In this document: positions 8,613 to 16,040 of the stretch, piece by piece
Layout of the letters: every line of letters begins with the position of its first letter
Position numbering within the stretch: the stretch's first letter is position 1
NCBI GenBank assembly: GCA_029259935.1
Contig: JAJDEH010000446.1
Location: 1 to 29,769, forward strand
Length of the DNA stretch: 29,769 bases
Direction of reading: 5' to 3'
Origin: Planctomycetota bacterium
GTDB lineage: Bacteria; Planctomycetota; Planctomycetia; Pirellulales; Pirellulaceae
The notes under the pieces: generated by a model
What the model saw: the letters and a program-made list of their open reading frames with translations, nothing else
Database searches by the model: none
What the model was told of the DNA's origin: nothing
Position numbers and translations under genes: made by a program

Positions 8613-8650
8613 GCGAGGCCCTGCCTCGCATTGGTTTGAGGCACTGCCTC
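8613..8650. repeat. Two tandem hairpins between HicB-like and PfpI genes
   Basis: GCGAGGC (8613-8619) pairs with GCCTCGC (8623-8629) around CCT, and GAGGC (8638-8642) pairs with GCCTC (8646-8650) around ACT. The two hairpins share the core GAGGC-N3-GCCTC. They could attenuate read-through or stabilise mRNA ends, or be a small repeat family. There is no U-tract, so they are not classic terminators. Confidence 0.5.
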
Positions 8651-8673
8651 GTTAGCATCCTTGGAGGATCCGC

Positions 8674-9261
8674 ATGAGTCAAAAACGAATTCTGATGCTG
8701 GTGGGCGACTACGTCGAAGACTACGAAGTGATGGTCCCGTTTCAGATGTTGCTGATGGTGGGACACGACGTGCAAGCCGTTTGTCCCGACAAGAAAGCGG
8801 GCGACACGGTTGCCACCGCGATTCACGATTTCGAGGGCGACCAAACGTACAGTGAAAAACGGGGCCACAACTTTCGGCTGAACGCCACGTTCGACGAGAT
8901 GGATCCCGGCAGCTTCGACGCGTTGGTCATCCCCGGTGGCCGTGCTCCCGAGTACTTGCGGCTGAACGCGCGCGTCATCGAGGTCACCCAGCATTTCGTC
9001 GACACTGGCAAACCGATCGCCGCGATTTGTCATGGTCCCCAATTGTTGGCATCGATCGGCGCGTTGAAAGGCAAATCGTGCAGCGCCTACCCAGCCGTGA
9101 AGCCCGAAGTGGAAGCGGGCGGCGGCGAATTCATACCGGCCAACGAAACGTTCGACAACGCCCATGTCGACGGCAACTTGATCACCGCTCCCGCTTGGCC
9201 CGCTCATCCCGCTTGGATTCGCAAACTGCTTGAAGTTCTGGGCACGCAAATCACGGTTTGA
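8674..9261 (+). CDS. DJ-1/PfpI family protein (class I glutamine amidotransferase-like)
   Basis: The 195-residue protein covers the whole DJ-1/PfpI fold. The N-terminus [15 protein letters not shown] contains the conserved acidic residue (Glu15) that contacts the active-site cysteine. [12 protein letters not shown] (85-96) and [11 protein letters not shown] (116-126) follow, the latter being the nucleophile elbow with Cys119-His120. GGAGG lies 6 bp before the ATG. Members act as deglycases, chaperones, proteases or glyoxalases, and the sequence alone does not choose between them; a stress-protection role is the usual guess. It stands between two tandem hairpins and a convergent small secreted-protein gene. 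Confidence 0.9.
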   Translation: MSQKRILMLVGDYVEDYEVMVPFQMLLMVGHDVQAVCPDKKAGDTVATAIHDFEGDQTYSEKRGHNFRLNATFDEMDPGSFDALVIPGGRAPEYLRLNARVIEVTQHFVDTGKPIAAICHGPQLLASIGALKGKSCSAYPAVKPEVEAGGGEFIPANETFDNAHVDGNLITAPAWPAHPAWIRKLLEVLGTQITV

Positions 9262-9301
9262 CGCGCCGTACAAGTTCATCGGCCCCCGAGCCCTGGCAAC
9301 G

Positions 9302-9766
9302 TCAGTCAATGTAGGGGCGCTCAATGTATGGTTTCGAAACCTTGGTCGCTTTGTCGTCAGGCGAAATGATGGCTCGGTTCATATCTTCTGAATTGCGTTT
9401 GAACGAGAACTCCACGTCAATCTTAAAATAGCGGCACTCCGGATGAGTGAATCTGACGGGTGATACTGAATGCAAGCCACCGTCCATTGGAAATCGCTTT
9501 TGAACATCCTCTCTCGTCATGCCTACCTTGATCACTTGGAAGTCCTCCAAGCATTTGGCAACCCAGGCCACGTGATCTCGTGCGCCTTTCCTTTTCGCAT
9601 CTTGCTGCCTCAGCCGAGATTGCGGTTGTTCGTCAGCCGCGGTAGTACCTTTGTTGGCACTTTCGTTCGACGCACGTTGAGCGACGTTTTGGCCTTTGGC
9701 GAGGCCAATGGAAATGAGAGCCGTCGCAAGAATGCCAATTGCAATTGTGAAGTTAGTTCTATTCAT
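9302..9766 (-). CDS. Small secreted protein of unknown function
   Basis: This 154-residue protein has an N-terminal signal peptide (MNRTNFTIAIGILATALISIGLAKG) and a polar, Gln/Lys-rich stretch to about residue 65. The conserved-looking core is VIKVGMTREDVQKRFPMDGG, the sort of segment found in SmpA/OmlA (BamE-like) folds, then ECRYFKIDVEFSF and a terminal ISPDDKATKVSKPYIERPYID. I recall similar short exported proteins in planctomycetes with no assigned function. GGGGAGAAG precedes the ATG. It is convergent with PfpI and in line with, but 105 bp beyond, the M56-WD40 gene. Confidence 0.65.
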   Translation of the reverse strand: MNRTNFTIAIGILATALISIGLAKGQNVAQRASNESANKGTTAADEQPQSRLRQQDAKRKGARDHVAWVAKCLEDFQVIKVGMTREDVQKRFPMDGGLHSVSPVRFTHPECRYFKIDVEFSFKRNSEDMNRAIISPDDKATKVSKPYIERPYID

Positions 9767-9871
9767 CGTCTTCTCCCCAATGATTGAGTGTGTACTCGTC
9801 CAGTTTACCGTTCAGATAAAAACGCGGTGCTGTTGAAGGTCTCCAGGGATTCCGCCTAATTTCACGGAGGA

Positions 9872-12800
9872 TTACGGTAAGTTCCATTTTCGGACGACAT
9901 TGCCCGCGCCGGAAGCATAGAGAGTTTTCCCGTCCTTCGAATACTCAAGATCCATGACCCTTCCATCCGGAAAGGAGAGAAATGCCAGATGGCGCCACGT
10001 TGAAACTCGCCAAAGACAGATCGCGCCGCCACCGGCCGTTCCAACCGCCAGCCACTTACCATCCGGCGAGAAGCGGACGGCGGTTGCATGTTCCGTGTGC
10101 CGACCCTCTTCCAAGGACAAAATGGATTGCAACTTGCCATCGTTCACCCGCCAAACATGAACCGTGCATGCCGACCAGCCATTGCTAACCGCCAGCCACT
10201 TCCCGTCGGGAGAGAAGTCCAGGTCGCTAATATCCTGGTCGTGACGCAACAAGAGTCTTTGTTGTCGTGTCTTGGAGTCCCAGACGCGGACGGCTTGGTC
10301 GCGGGATCCCGTGGCCAGCAGTTGTCCGTCGCTTGAGAAAGCGATCGACCTAACGGCCGGATCGGGAATCTTTGAGACGGCGTACGGTTCCGACACTTCC
10401 AGCATCAGCGTATGACGACCGCCAGCCGCCGCCAGTACTTTTCCATTTGGTGAGAATTCTAGTCGATGAACATATTCGTCCCGGAACATCGACTTCGACT
10501 GTCCCGATTCACAGTCGGTCAGGATAATCTGATCGTCACTCGCCGATGCCATGAATTTGCTGTCAGGTGAAAAGCCGACAGCCAGAACGTTTGTTCGTCC
10601 ATGCTCAGCAACAGTATGCAGCAGTTTTCCAGAAGTGATATCCCAGATCTTCGCCGTGCTGTCTCGACTGCCAGAAGCCAGCAGTTTCCCGTCGGGGGAA
10701 ACAGCAATTGAGTAAACCCAATTTTGATGCCGTGCGACACTTGCCTCGGGTTCGATGACGGGAACCCATGTCAGAAGCCGGGCACCGGCCAGAGCGTAAA
10801 GTCTGTTAATGGCTTCCGGGATGTCTGCCCGATCATAAATGCGCGTCGTCCACTTGGATTCGTGTTGGCAGGTCACGATCAGCATGCGGGCGGGCGGCGG
10901 AAGGGTCGGCTCCTTCGGCAGGTCGCTTAGTAGTTCGCGAACTTCGGCAAGTTGAGGATTCTTGATTTTCCCAATCCGACCGCTGCCGGCGGCGCGAAAC
11001 GATCCCTCGGTGTACAGTCCCGAGTAGTCGCCCAACAATCCGCTATCCTGCATCCAACATTGCTGGATTCCGCGTGTTCCGCCGTCCAGAAACCATGTGT
11101 CCAGAAACCATGTCATGAGAAGTTCCGTATCTGGCTGTCGCTTGGCGGTGCGCACATGGTCTTGAGCCACGACGGCAGCGGCTTTCTGTTGCTCGCGCGC
11201 CTGATCAAGTTGTTCTTGATTCAGCTCAGGCTTCACAGCGTCGCGCGCCGGCACTTCGACCGTACAAGCCGTGGATTTAGAGCGTGAACTGAGTTGAACG
11301 ATTTTTACTTCGCCGTCAACCTGTTCGCGCTGAGCGAGGATGAGCTTCATAGACACCGAGTAGCGGCCCGGCGGGAGTTCTGGTAGCGGAACATAAATGT
11401 ATCCGGCCATTTTTCGACCGCCCAACATTTCAATTTGAGCAACTTCGATTTCGATCTCTTTGCCGTTCCGTGTATAGGAAAGGCATTCGAATCCGGATCG
11501 AAAATTCACCCCCGAACCATCGTCTATTCGCCCGACCAGGCCATGAAAGCCGGACTTGATCTTGCCGCTTTTGTGGAGAAGGAAAATGGTCCTTGCCAAC
11601 TTCGTTCCGTGGTACATTCCAAGAGCCTTCGCACCCTTCTGCTGGAGCAGCACAAGTTGCTTTGCTGACTTCGCGTCAACTTTGTCGACAGGCCCGATGG
11701 CATGGAGACCGGGAGCCTGTTTATCGGGGTCGTGGACTTCGAACAACACCTTGTCACGCCCGAGTTCAATCAGGGGTGATTCGAATCGGACGAAGAAGTA
11801 GCTCCCAAAACCGGAGGCGCCAAATCCCATCGACGTACAGGATTGACCGAGTTCGACCGGTGTGTCATACACTCCCGTGGTGTTCCCAACCGTGACATTT
11901 CCCTTGAAATGAAGTTTTCCGTCCTTGGTTTTGCTCAACACGCCTTTCGCGGTCAAGCCAGATTTCGGACGAAGTTCAAACGGCTCACCCACATTCACAA
12001 GTTGGTCCACACAGACCTTCTGAGAGGAGGCGGATTTTTCGGGTCCCAGGATCACGAGGAAGCGGTAAAGATCCCCGTCTTCGTCGGTCCCTACAAGTTT
12101 CGCGGTGTTTGATTGTTCGCCCGCCTTCGTCGCCCGCTCGTCCTCGGGAACCGTGCGATCGGTCGCTGCAAGTGGCGGTTCGGCTTGAGCTGCCACGAAG
12201 CGACTGCCGCAGATCATGACGCACATCACGACCAGAATTGCCATGATAGCGCTGGCAGCAAATCGATTGGGGCGTATCATCGTTTTTCTCCTGTCGTCCA
12301 GAAATGCGGAAATTCGATCTTCGAGTTTGCCGCGCCGTGGCAACATTCCAATTGAGCCTGGAAGTGGACGTCCGTTTTCAGCCAGTTCGGCAAATCGCAG
12401 CAAAGTCTCGCCGTAGTCAATCGGGTTGCGGTCGGCGAGTACGTAATTGTCGCACGCCTCTTCACGCGCGCGGTCAAGCTGTCGGTTAAGTAAATAGATG
12501 AGTGGGTTCGGCCAAAAGACCGCCCCGGCGATTGCTTGCATGATCAACACAACGTGGTCGCACCGAAGCACGTGCGCTATTTCGTGAATCAGCGCGTCTC
12601 GCATTTGCGTGGCGCGAACCGCCCGCGGTGAATGAGCCGGTAACACGACCAGCGGTCGCCATAATCCAACAACGACCGGAGTGTCGACCCGCAGCGAACT
12701 GTGGATTGCGGGTAGCTTGGCCACGTTTAGAATCCGTCGCACGTCATCGAGCAAATCCATAACGCGCGGGTCTTCGACCAGAGTCGACGAACGCATAACG

Positions 12801-13393
12801 ATGCGCCAGCGACGCGAGTTCCTAACCGTGCCGAGAAGTAGGATAGTTGCCCCGATGCCCCAAGTAACGAATGACACCACCCCAACAACGTGAACGTAGT
12901 CTGTTACCGGGTCAGTTGCATCTTCACCGAGTGAAGGATTCATTTTGGTGGCGACTTCAGGTTGTGCCGCTGGGGCGACAGGTTGCCTATGCGATTCGCC
13001 TGCGGCAATGTCGATCTCGTCGTTCACTGACAGAGTTTTGTAGTCAGTTGGCGGCAAGGATTCTCGAACGTCGGACAGCGAATTGCTGTCTTCTTCGTTC
13101 TCATGTGACGGTGAGACATCGGCCGTCGAAGAGGAAAAGGAGCCTGTCGGCTCGACGCGTAGCGGAATCGAGACGATCGCGATTTCTGACCACGCAAACA
13201 CGAACGCCGGCAACGGACTTAACAGCACACAAATCAGTGCCGACAGCAACACCCAGTGGCGAAGGCTCGGATGGTACTTCAGCCAAACGCAGGCAACGAG
13301 GGCTGCGAACGAAACCATCGAACTGGCAACCGCGATGACGACAAACAGCTCGAAAACGCCGCCTTCCAGGTGTGCACTGAATAAAGCCGACAT
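9872..13393 (-). CDS. M56 (BlaR1/MecR1-type) membrane metalloprotease fused to WD40 propeller
   Basis: The 1,173-residue protein starts at the ATG at 13393, two bases after the blaI stop, with GGGAG inside the end of blaI. Hydrophobic segments lie near 13-35, 46-66, 168-188 and 285-302. The M56 zinc site is IHEIAHVL (HExxH at 270-274) followed by AREEACDNYVL (310-320), the third ligand region. A further membrane segment is at about 378-398. Beyond it lies an uncharacterised region (about 405-860) and then about seven WD40 repeats to the C-terminus (SPDGKLLASGSRDSTAKIWD, SPDGKWLAVGTAGGGAICLW). In BlaR1 the C-terminal region is an external sensor; here the propeller takes that place. By family logic it would cleave the repressor encoded just upstream. 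The sensed ligand is unknown. Confidence 0.85.
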   Translation of the reverse strand: MSALFSAHLEGGVFELFVVIAVASSMVSFAALVACVWLKYHPSLRHWVLLSALICVLLSPLPAFVFAWSEIAIVSIPLRVEPTGSFSSSTADVSPSHENEEDSNSLSDVRESLPPTDYKTLSVNDEIDIAAGESHRQPVAPAAQPEVATKMNPSLGEDATDPVTDYVHVVGVVSFVTWGIGATILLLGTVRNSRRWRIVMRSSTLVEDPRVMDLLDDVRRILNVAKLPAIHSSLRVDTPVVVGLWRPLVVLPAHSPRAVRATQMRDALIHEIAHVLRCDHVVLIMQAIAGAVFWPNPLIYLLNRQLDRAREEACDNYVLADRNPIDYGETLLRFAELAENGRPLPGSIGMLPRRGKLEDRISAFLDDRRKTMIRPNRFAASAIMAILVVMCVMICGSRFVAAQAEPPLAATDRTVPEDERATKAGEQSNTAKLVGTDEDGDLYRFLVILGPEKSASSQKVCVDQLVNVGEPFELRPKSGLTAKGVLSKTKDGKLHFKGNVTVGNTTGVYDTPVELGQSCTSMGFGASGFGSYFFVRFESPLIELGRDKVLFEVHDPDKQAPGLHAIGPVDKVDAKSAKQLVLLQQKGAKALGMYHGTKLARTIFLLHKSGKIKSGFHGLVGRIDDGSGVNFRSGFECLSYTRNGKEIEIEVAQIEMLGGRKMAGYIYVPLPELPPGRYSVSMKLILAQREQVDGEVKIVQLSSRSKSTACTVEVPARDAVKPELNQEQLDQAREQQKAAAVVAQDHVRTAKRQPDTELLMTWFLDTWFLDGGTRGIQQCWMQDSGLLGDYSGLYTEGSFRAAGSGRIGKIKNPQLAEVRELLSDLPKEPTLPPPARMLIVTCQHESKWTTRIYDRADIPEAINRLYALAGARLLTWVPVIEPEASVARHQNWVYSIAVSPDGKLLASGSRDSTAKIWDITSGKLLHTVAEHGRTNVLAVGFSPDSKFMASASDDQIILTDCESGQSKSMFRDEYVHRLEFSPNGKVLAAAGGRHTLMLEVSEPYAVSKIPDPAVRSIAFSSDGQLLATGSRDQAVRVWDSKTRQQRLLLRHDQDISDLDFSPDGKWLAVSNGWSACTVHVWRVNDGKLQSILSLEEGRHTEHATAVRFSPDGKWLAVGTAGGGAICLWRVSTWRHLAFLSFPDGRVMDLEYSKDGKTLYASGAGNVVRKWNLP
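11084..11113. repeat. Perfect 15-bp tandem duplication within M56-WD40 gene
   Basis: GTCCAGAAACCATGT occurs twice head to tail (11084-11098, 11099-11113). It adds exactly five codons, giving TWFLDTWFLD in the protein. The identity of the copies suggests a recent slippage event. It lies in the linker between the membrane protease and the propeller and keeps the frame. Confidence 0.8.
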
Positions 13394-13395
13394 GG

Positions 13396-13812
13396 TCAAC
13401 TCCCACGCTTTCGTGACTTGCCGCTCTTCGTCTTGGCCGTATCGAGCATGGCTCGAATCCGATTTAACTCGCCATCGGTCAGCCCCCGATGGTCCAGCAG
13501 AGCCGTGACCAAAGTCTCCGGCGAACCGTCGCACAACGTATCGACGATTTCCCGTACCTTTTGGCCGATTGTGGTTTCCCTCGCCATGGCTGCACGGTAG
13601 AGATGTGTCCGCCCTTCCACGCGATGCGTGAGCCAGCCCTTTTCCTCCATCCGCAGGAGCATCGTGCGAACTGTATTTCTAGCCAACGCCCGTTCTTTCG
13701 ACAGCTCGTTCCGCACTTCACGAGCGGACATCTCCCCACGAGTCCAGAGGATCTCCATCAATTCCCTTTGGGCGGGAGAGAGGTCGGCCAACGTCTGACG
13801 GTCCATTCCCAT
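13396..13812 (-). CDS. blaI: BlaI/MecI family transcriptional repressor
   Basis: The 138-residue protein has the winged-helix domain of BlaI/MecI/CopY repressors: LSPAQRELMEILWTRGEMSAREVRNELS, then NTVRTMLLRMEEKGWLTHRVEGRTHLYRA (about 12-70), and a helical dimerisation tail. AAGGAGAG lies at good spacing before the ATG; a second ATG two codons later is possible. It is the first gene of a two-gene operon with the M56-WD40 protease, whose ATG follows 2 nt after the stop. The family represses its own operon until the partner protease is activated and cleaves it. Two matching dyad boxes sit in its promoter. The C-terminal KTKSGKSRKRGS tail is strongly basic. Confidence 0.93.
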   Translation of the reverse strand: MGMDRQTLADLSPAQRELMEILWTRGEMSAREVRNELSKERALARNTVRTMLLRMEEKGWLTHRVEGRTHLYRAAMARETTIGQKVREIVDTLCDGSPETLVTALLDHRGLTDGELNRIRAMLDTAKTKSGKSRKRGS

Positions 13813-13830
13813 GCGATGCTCTCCTTCGGC

Positions 13831-13877
13831 GACTACTGTATGTAGTCAATTATGACTACTTTATGTAGCCATGTCAA
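13831..13877 (-). promoter_or_regulatory. blaI promoter with two overlapping BlaI-type operator boxes
   Basis: Read on the minus strand, TTGACA (13872-13877) and CATAAT (13849-13854) are 17 bp apart. Box 1 (13854-13870) has arms GGCTAC/GTAGTC with a 5-bp centre and fills the spacer between the elements. Box 2 (13831-13847) has arms GACTAC/GTAGTC with a 5-bp centre and covers the expected transcription start. The boxes are 23 bp apart. This matches the BlaI/MecI habit of TAC/GTA dyads over their own promoter. The architecture is seen directly; repression by the adjacent BlaI is inferred. Confidence 0.85.
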
Positions 13878-14009
13878 GAGCCGTGAGACAACCAAAGTTC
13901 GTAATGCGCGTGCGGAGAATTCGCCCGCCGCCATGCGGCAATCAGCGGCGGCCTCCTGCCCGAAGCAACGGGTGCAGGCACTGTTCCTTTGCGTGCGCGC
14001 TGTTGGTGG

Positions 14010-14516
14010 TCAGAACCCACCTTCCAAAGCCGCGACTCCGAACACGAGTGATGCGACCAGATTCACAAACGCCACTGAGCGAAGTGCGCAAAAGGTGATA
14101 TCGCGACAGACCCCGAAAAACAGCACGAACGTGAGTGGCAAGACAACGACACTTGTCATTGTCAAAAACATCAGCAAGACGATCATCATGCCGATTCCAA
14201 TATCGTTCGGAAGATACCCCGTGCTCTGCGTTGTTTTGATGGCGAACATCAGCAATAACCAATTGACAATCGGCAGAAGACAACAGGGCAATGCGACCGA
14301 GTAACAGAGCGCTTGCGGTCTTTCACTTCCAGTAAGTTCGGCCGACCAAACCCAAACGAGCAACGGCAATTGCAATAAAGTGAATGCGGTCCAAACGGCG
14401 AAGGCCACCTGGTCGAACATCGGAAGTTGCCTCGGCCACAGACGGGCTGAGACGGCGAAGAAGAGAGTGGCGATTAAGAGAGTTGTAATCGAGAATTGAA
14501 TTCGTCCGCGAACCAT
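14010..14516 (-). CDS. Small integral membrane protein, tandem paralogue B
   Basis: This 168-residue protein has four hydrophobic segments (about 8-25, 33-55, 72-92, 103-137, plus a C-terminal one at 145-165) and begins RIQFSITTLLIATLFFAV, a pattern common at the start of planctomycete membrane proteins. It is the downstream copy of a tandem duplication; most positions are shared with the gene at 14520-15359 (for example SVALPCC, PNDxGIGMMI, SVVVLPLTF). It ends at a TGA after ALEGGF. The ATG follows in frame two codons after the end of the upstream paralogue. No enzymatic motif is seen and the function is unknown. The 3' flank leads directly to the blaI promoter. Confidence 0.65.
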   Translation of the reverse strand: MVRGRIQFSITTLLIATLFFAVSARLWPRQLPMFDQVAFAVWTAFTLLQLPLLVWVWSAELTGSERPQALCYSVALPCCLLPIVNWLLLMFAIKTTQSTGYLPNDIGIGMMIVLLMFLTMTSVVVLPLTFVLFFGVCRDITFCALRSVAFVNLVASLVFGVAALEGGF

Positions 14517-14519
14517 TGG

Positions 14520-15359
14520 TCAACTGCCGAGTATTCTTCGCATTATCCATCCGTGAACTGTCCAACGACTTGCACGATCTGGCCGACGATGCCGACCACG
14601 CTGCGCTCGAATCCGGTCACTCGATTTAGCGACGTAGTGTAGGCCGGATCGAGCGAAGCGCTGCTCCGGCAGTCCGCCAGTGGTCCCTGAAATCGTGGAT
14701 GCCGGAACATCGTCGCTTCGCTCCTCGGTCCGGCCTGCACTTCTGTGCCCAACGATCCTCTTCCGCCGCTTGGCAAGCAGCGGCGGAAGACTCCTGCCTG
14801 AAGCCACGCTGTAGGGAGAGTTTCTTTGCGTTCGCGCGCGAGATGGAAAGTGGTCAAACCCTCCTAACGAGACTGCCGCTCCGAACACCAGCGAGGCGAT
14901 CAGGTTAACAAACGCCACGCAGCGCAGTGTCCAAAATGCGGTATCGCCACGGATTCCGAAAAACAGCAGGAACGTGAGCGGCAACACAACTACGCTCGTC
15001 AAGGTCAAGAACATTAGCAAGATGATCATCATTCCGATTCCAAGATCGTTCGGAAAGGACCCCGTGTCTTGCGCTGCTATGATGCCGAACATCAGCAACA
15101 ACCAATTGACCACTGGCAGGACACAACACGGCAATGCGACGGAGTAGCAAAGCGATCGCCGTTTTTCACGGCCCGTGGGCGCGCTCGACCAAACCCAAGC
15201 AAGCAACGGCAATTGCAGCAAAGAAAGTGCAGCCCAAGCGGCGAGGGCCGCCTGGTGGAACATCGGAAGTTGCCTCGGCCACAGACGAGCCAAGACTGCG
15301 AAAATGAGAGTGGCGATCAAGAGGGTGGTAATCGAGAATTGAATTCGTCCGCGAACCAT
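14520..15359 (-). CDS. Small integral membrane protein, tandem paralogue A with C-terminal extension read from REP repeats
   Basis: Residues 1-167 match paralogue B closely and carry the same hydrophobic segments. At the point where B stops (GGGTTCTGA) this copy has one base fewer (GGGTTTGAC), so the stop is lost and the frame runs on about 110 codons. The extension is basic and unlike a membrane protein, and it translates the REP-like hairpins at 14643-14738 (GRTEERSDDVPASTIS). It ends at a TGA just before the next ATG. The natural product was probably about 168 residues. Either this is a frameshifted gene or the extension is truly made; the first seems likelier. The start at 15359 has the same context as paralogue B. 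Confidence 0.55.
   Translation of the reverse strand: MVRGRIQFSITTLLIATLIFAVLARLWPRQLPMFHQAALAAWAALSLLQLPLLAWVWSSAPTGREKRRSLCYSVALPCCVLPVVNWLLLMFGIIAAQDTGSFPNDLGIGMMIILLMFLTLTSVVVLPLTFLLFFGIRGDTAFWTLRCVAFVNLIASLVFGAAVSLGGFDHFPSRARTQRNSPYSVASGRSLPPLLAKRRKRIVGHRSAGRTEERSDDVPASTISGTTGGLPEQRFARSGLHYVAKSSDRIRAQRGRHRRPDRASRWTVHGWIMRRILGS
14643..14738. repeat. REP-like palindromic repeat array, copy 1
   Basis: Two GC-rich hairpins sit side by side. The first is GCCGGA (14643-14648) with TCCGGC (14665-14670). The second, within 14691-14738, has GCCGGA-type arms around CGTCGCTTCGCTCCTCGG. The block 14664-14738 recurs at 19354-19428 with only two mismatches over 75 bp. Short size, paired GCCGGA/TCCGGC arms and dispersion fit a REP/BIME-like intergenic element. 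Confidence 0.75.
14760..14789. repeat. Strong hairpin in duplication unit
   Basis: CTTCCGCCGCT at 14760-14770 is perfectly complementary to AGCGGCGGAAG at 14779-14789, with an 8-nt loop. A decayed counterpart is seen in the other duplication unit near 13922-13950 (CGCCGCC and GGCGGC around ATGCGGCAATCA). In the ancestral gene it would lie just 3' of the stop codon and could have ended transcription or protected the mRNA. Confidence 0.6.
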
Positions 15360-15377
15360 TACCGAGCATCTTTCGCA

Positions 15378-15770
15378 TTATGCATCCGTGAACGGTCCAA
15401 AGACCTGCACGATCTGGCCGACGATGCCGACCACAAGTGGAAGCCCGGCGGCAGCGACGCTCCATATCAAACGCTTGCGCAGGGAACGCCGTTTACGGTC
15501 CGGGTATGTCGAATGAGATCCGAGCGCGCGAAAGGCCACGACAACGGCTCCAACCGCAAAGGTGAAGAGCAAGAAGGCAATGAATCCGGGCATGGTGGGA
15601 TAGCCGTTACGAAGTGCCGACGTCGCCACATCGTAGGCACCCAGGCCCAATGCCGCCGCGCACATCAAGAACGCTTCGTTGATCCACCCACGCGACGCAC
15701 GATGGCTATGATGATCGCGTCCGATCCCACTCAGTTCGGAAATCTCGGGCGGGTCATGGTCGTTGGGCAT
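15378..15770 (-). CDS. Small membrane protein of unknown function
   Basis: This 130-residue protein has a charged His-rich N-terminus (HDPPEISELSGIGRDHHSH) followed by three hydrophobic segments: about 31-50, 60-85 and 103-123 (AAAGLPLVVGIVGQIVQVF). A short basic loop, YPDRKRRSLRKR, precedes the last one. No family is recognised. Its stop is 18 bp before the start of membrane paralogue A, so the genes are probably one transcript, with paralogue B beyond. Its last 25 codons were copied in the tandem duplication. The ribosome site is weak. Confidence 0.55.
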   Translation of the reverse strand: MPNDHDPPEISELSGIGRDHHSHRASRGWINEAFLMCAAALGLGAYDVATSALRNGYPTMPGFIAFLLFTFAVGAVVVAFRALGSHSTYPDRKRRSLRKRLIWSVAAAGLPLVVGIVGQIVQVFGPFTDA

Positions 15771-15885
15771 CAGCGGCTACCTGTCCCTGTCTTTGTTGCG
15801 CGGAATGAACCAACCTGTGGCACGGCCTGGTAGGGGTGAATCCCAAGCAAGCACCAGCGGTTATCATACCACCGAACGTGATTCG

Positions 15886-16025
15886 TGCCGCCTCGCGCGC
15901 CAGCTTTTAGCCCCACGGGACTCACTACGCCCGAATCCGGCCACTCCAACAGCTCCGAGGGCTACATCACACTCGGAAAGTTCACGGCCTCCGCGGTAGA
16001 AGCGTTCTACAAAGCAAAAGAATAA
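15886..16025 (+). pseudogene. Possible remnant of a C-terminal gene end
   Basis: A short open frame beginning at a GTG ends with GYITLGKFTASAVEAFYKAKE and a TAA at 16023-16025. This tail looks more protein-like than random translation, but there is no ribosome site, no room for an upstream part (a stop lies just before it), and I recognise no family. It could be the surviving end of a gene lost from the 270-bp gap between the small membrane gene and the ABC-F gene. Weak call. Confidence 0.2.
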
Positions 16026-16040
16026 TCGCCTGCGAGATCC

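Larger units (their letters stand above)
13925..15440. repeat. Diverged tandem duplication with period 843 bp
   Basis: The unit at about 13925-14605 aligns with the unit at about 14760-15440. It includes the small membrane-protein gene, its 3' flank, and about 75 bp of the end of the upstream gene at 15378-15770. The remnant of that end survives at about 14523-14600 and still encodes VVGIVGQIVQVVGQFTDG. The start codons are 843 bp apart. The copies differ at many sites, so the event is old. REP-like hairpins occupy the junction. Confidence 0.8.

Noticed and set aside
8291..9261. HicB-like plus PfpI as a toxin-antitoxin pair
   Set aside because: PfpI is not a toxin family and no HicA-like small protein lies on either side.
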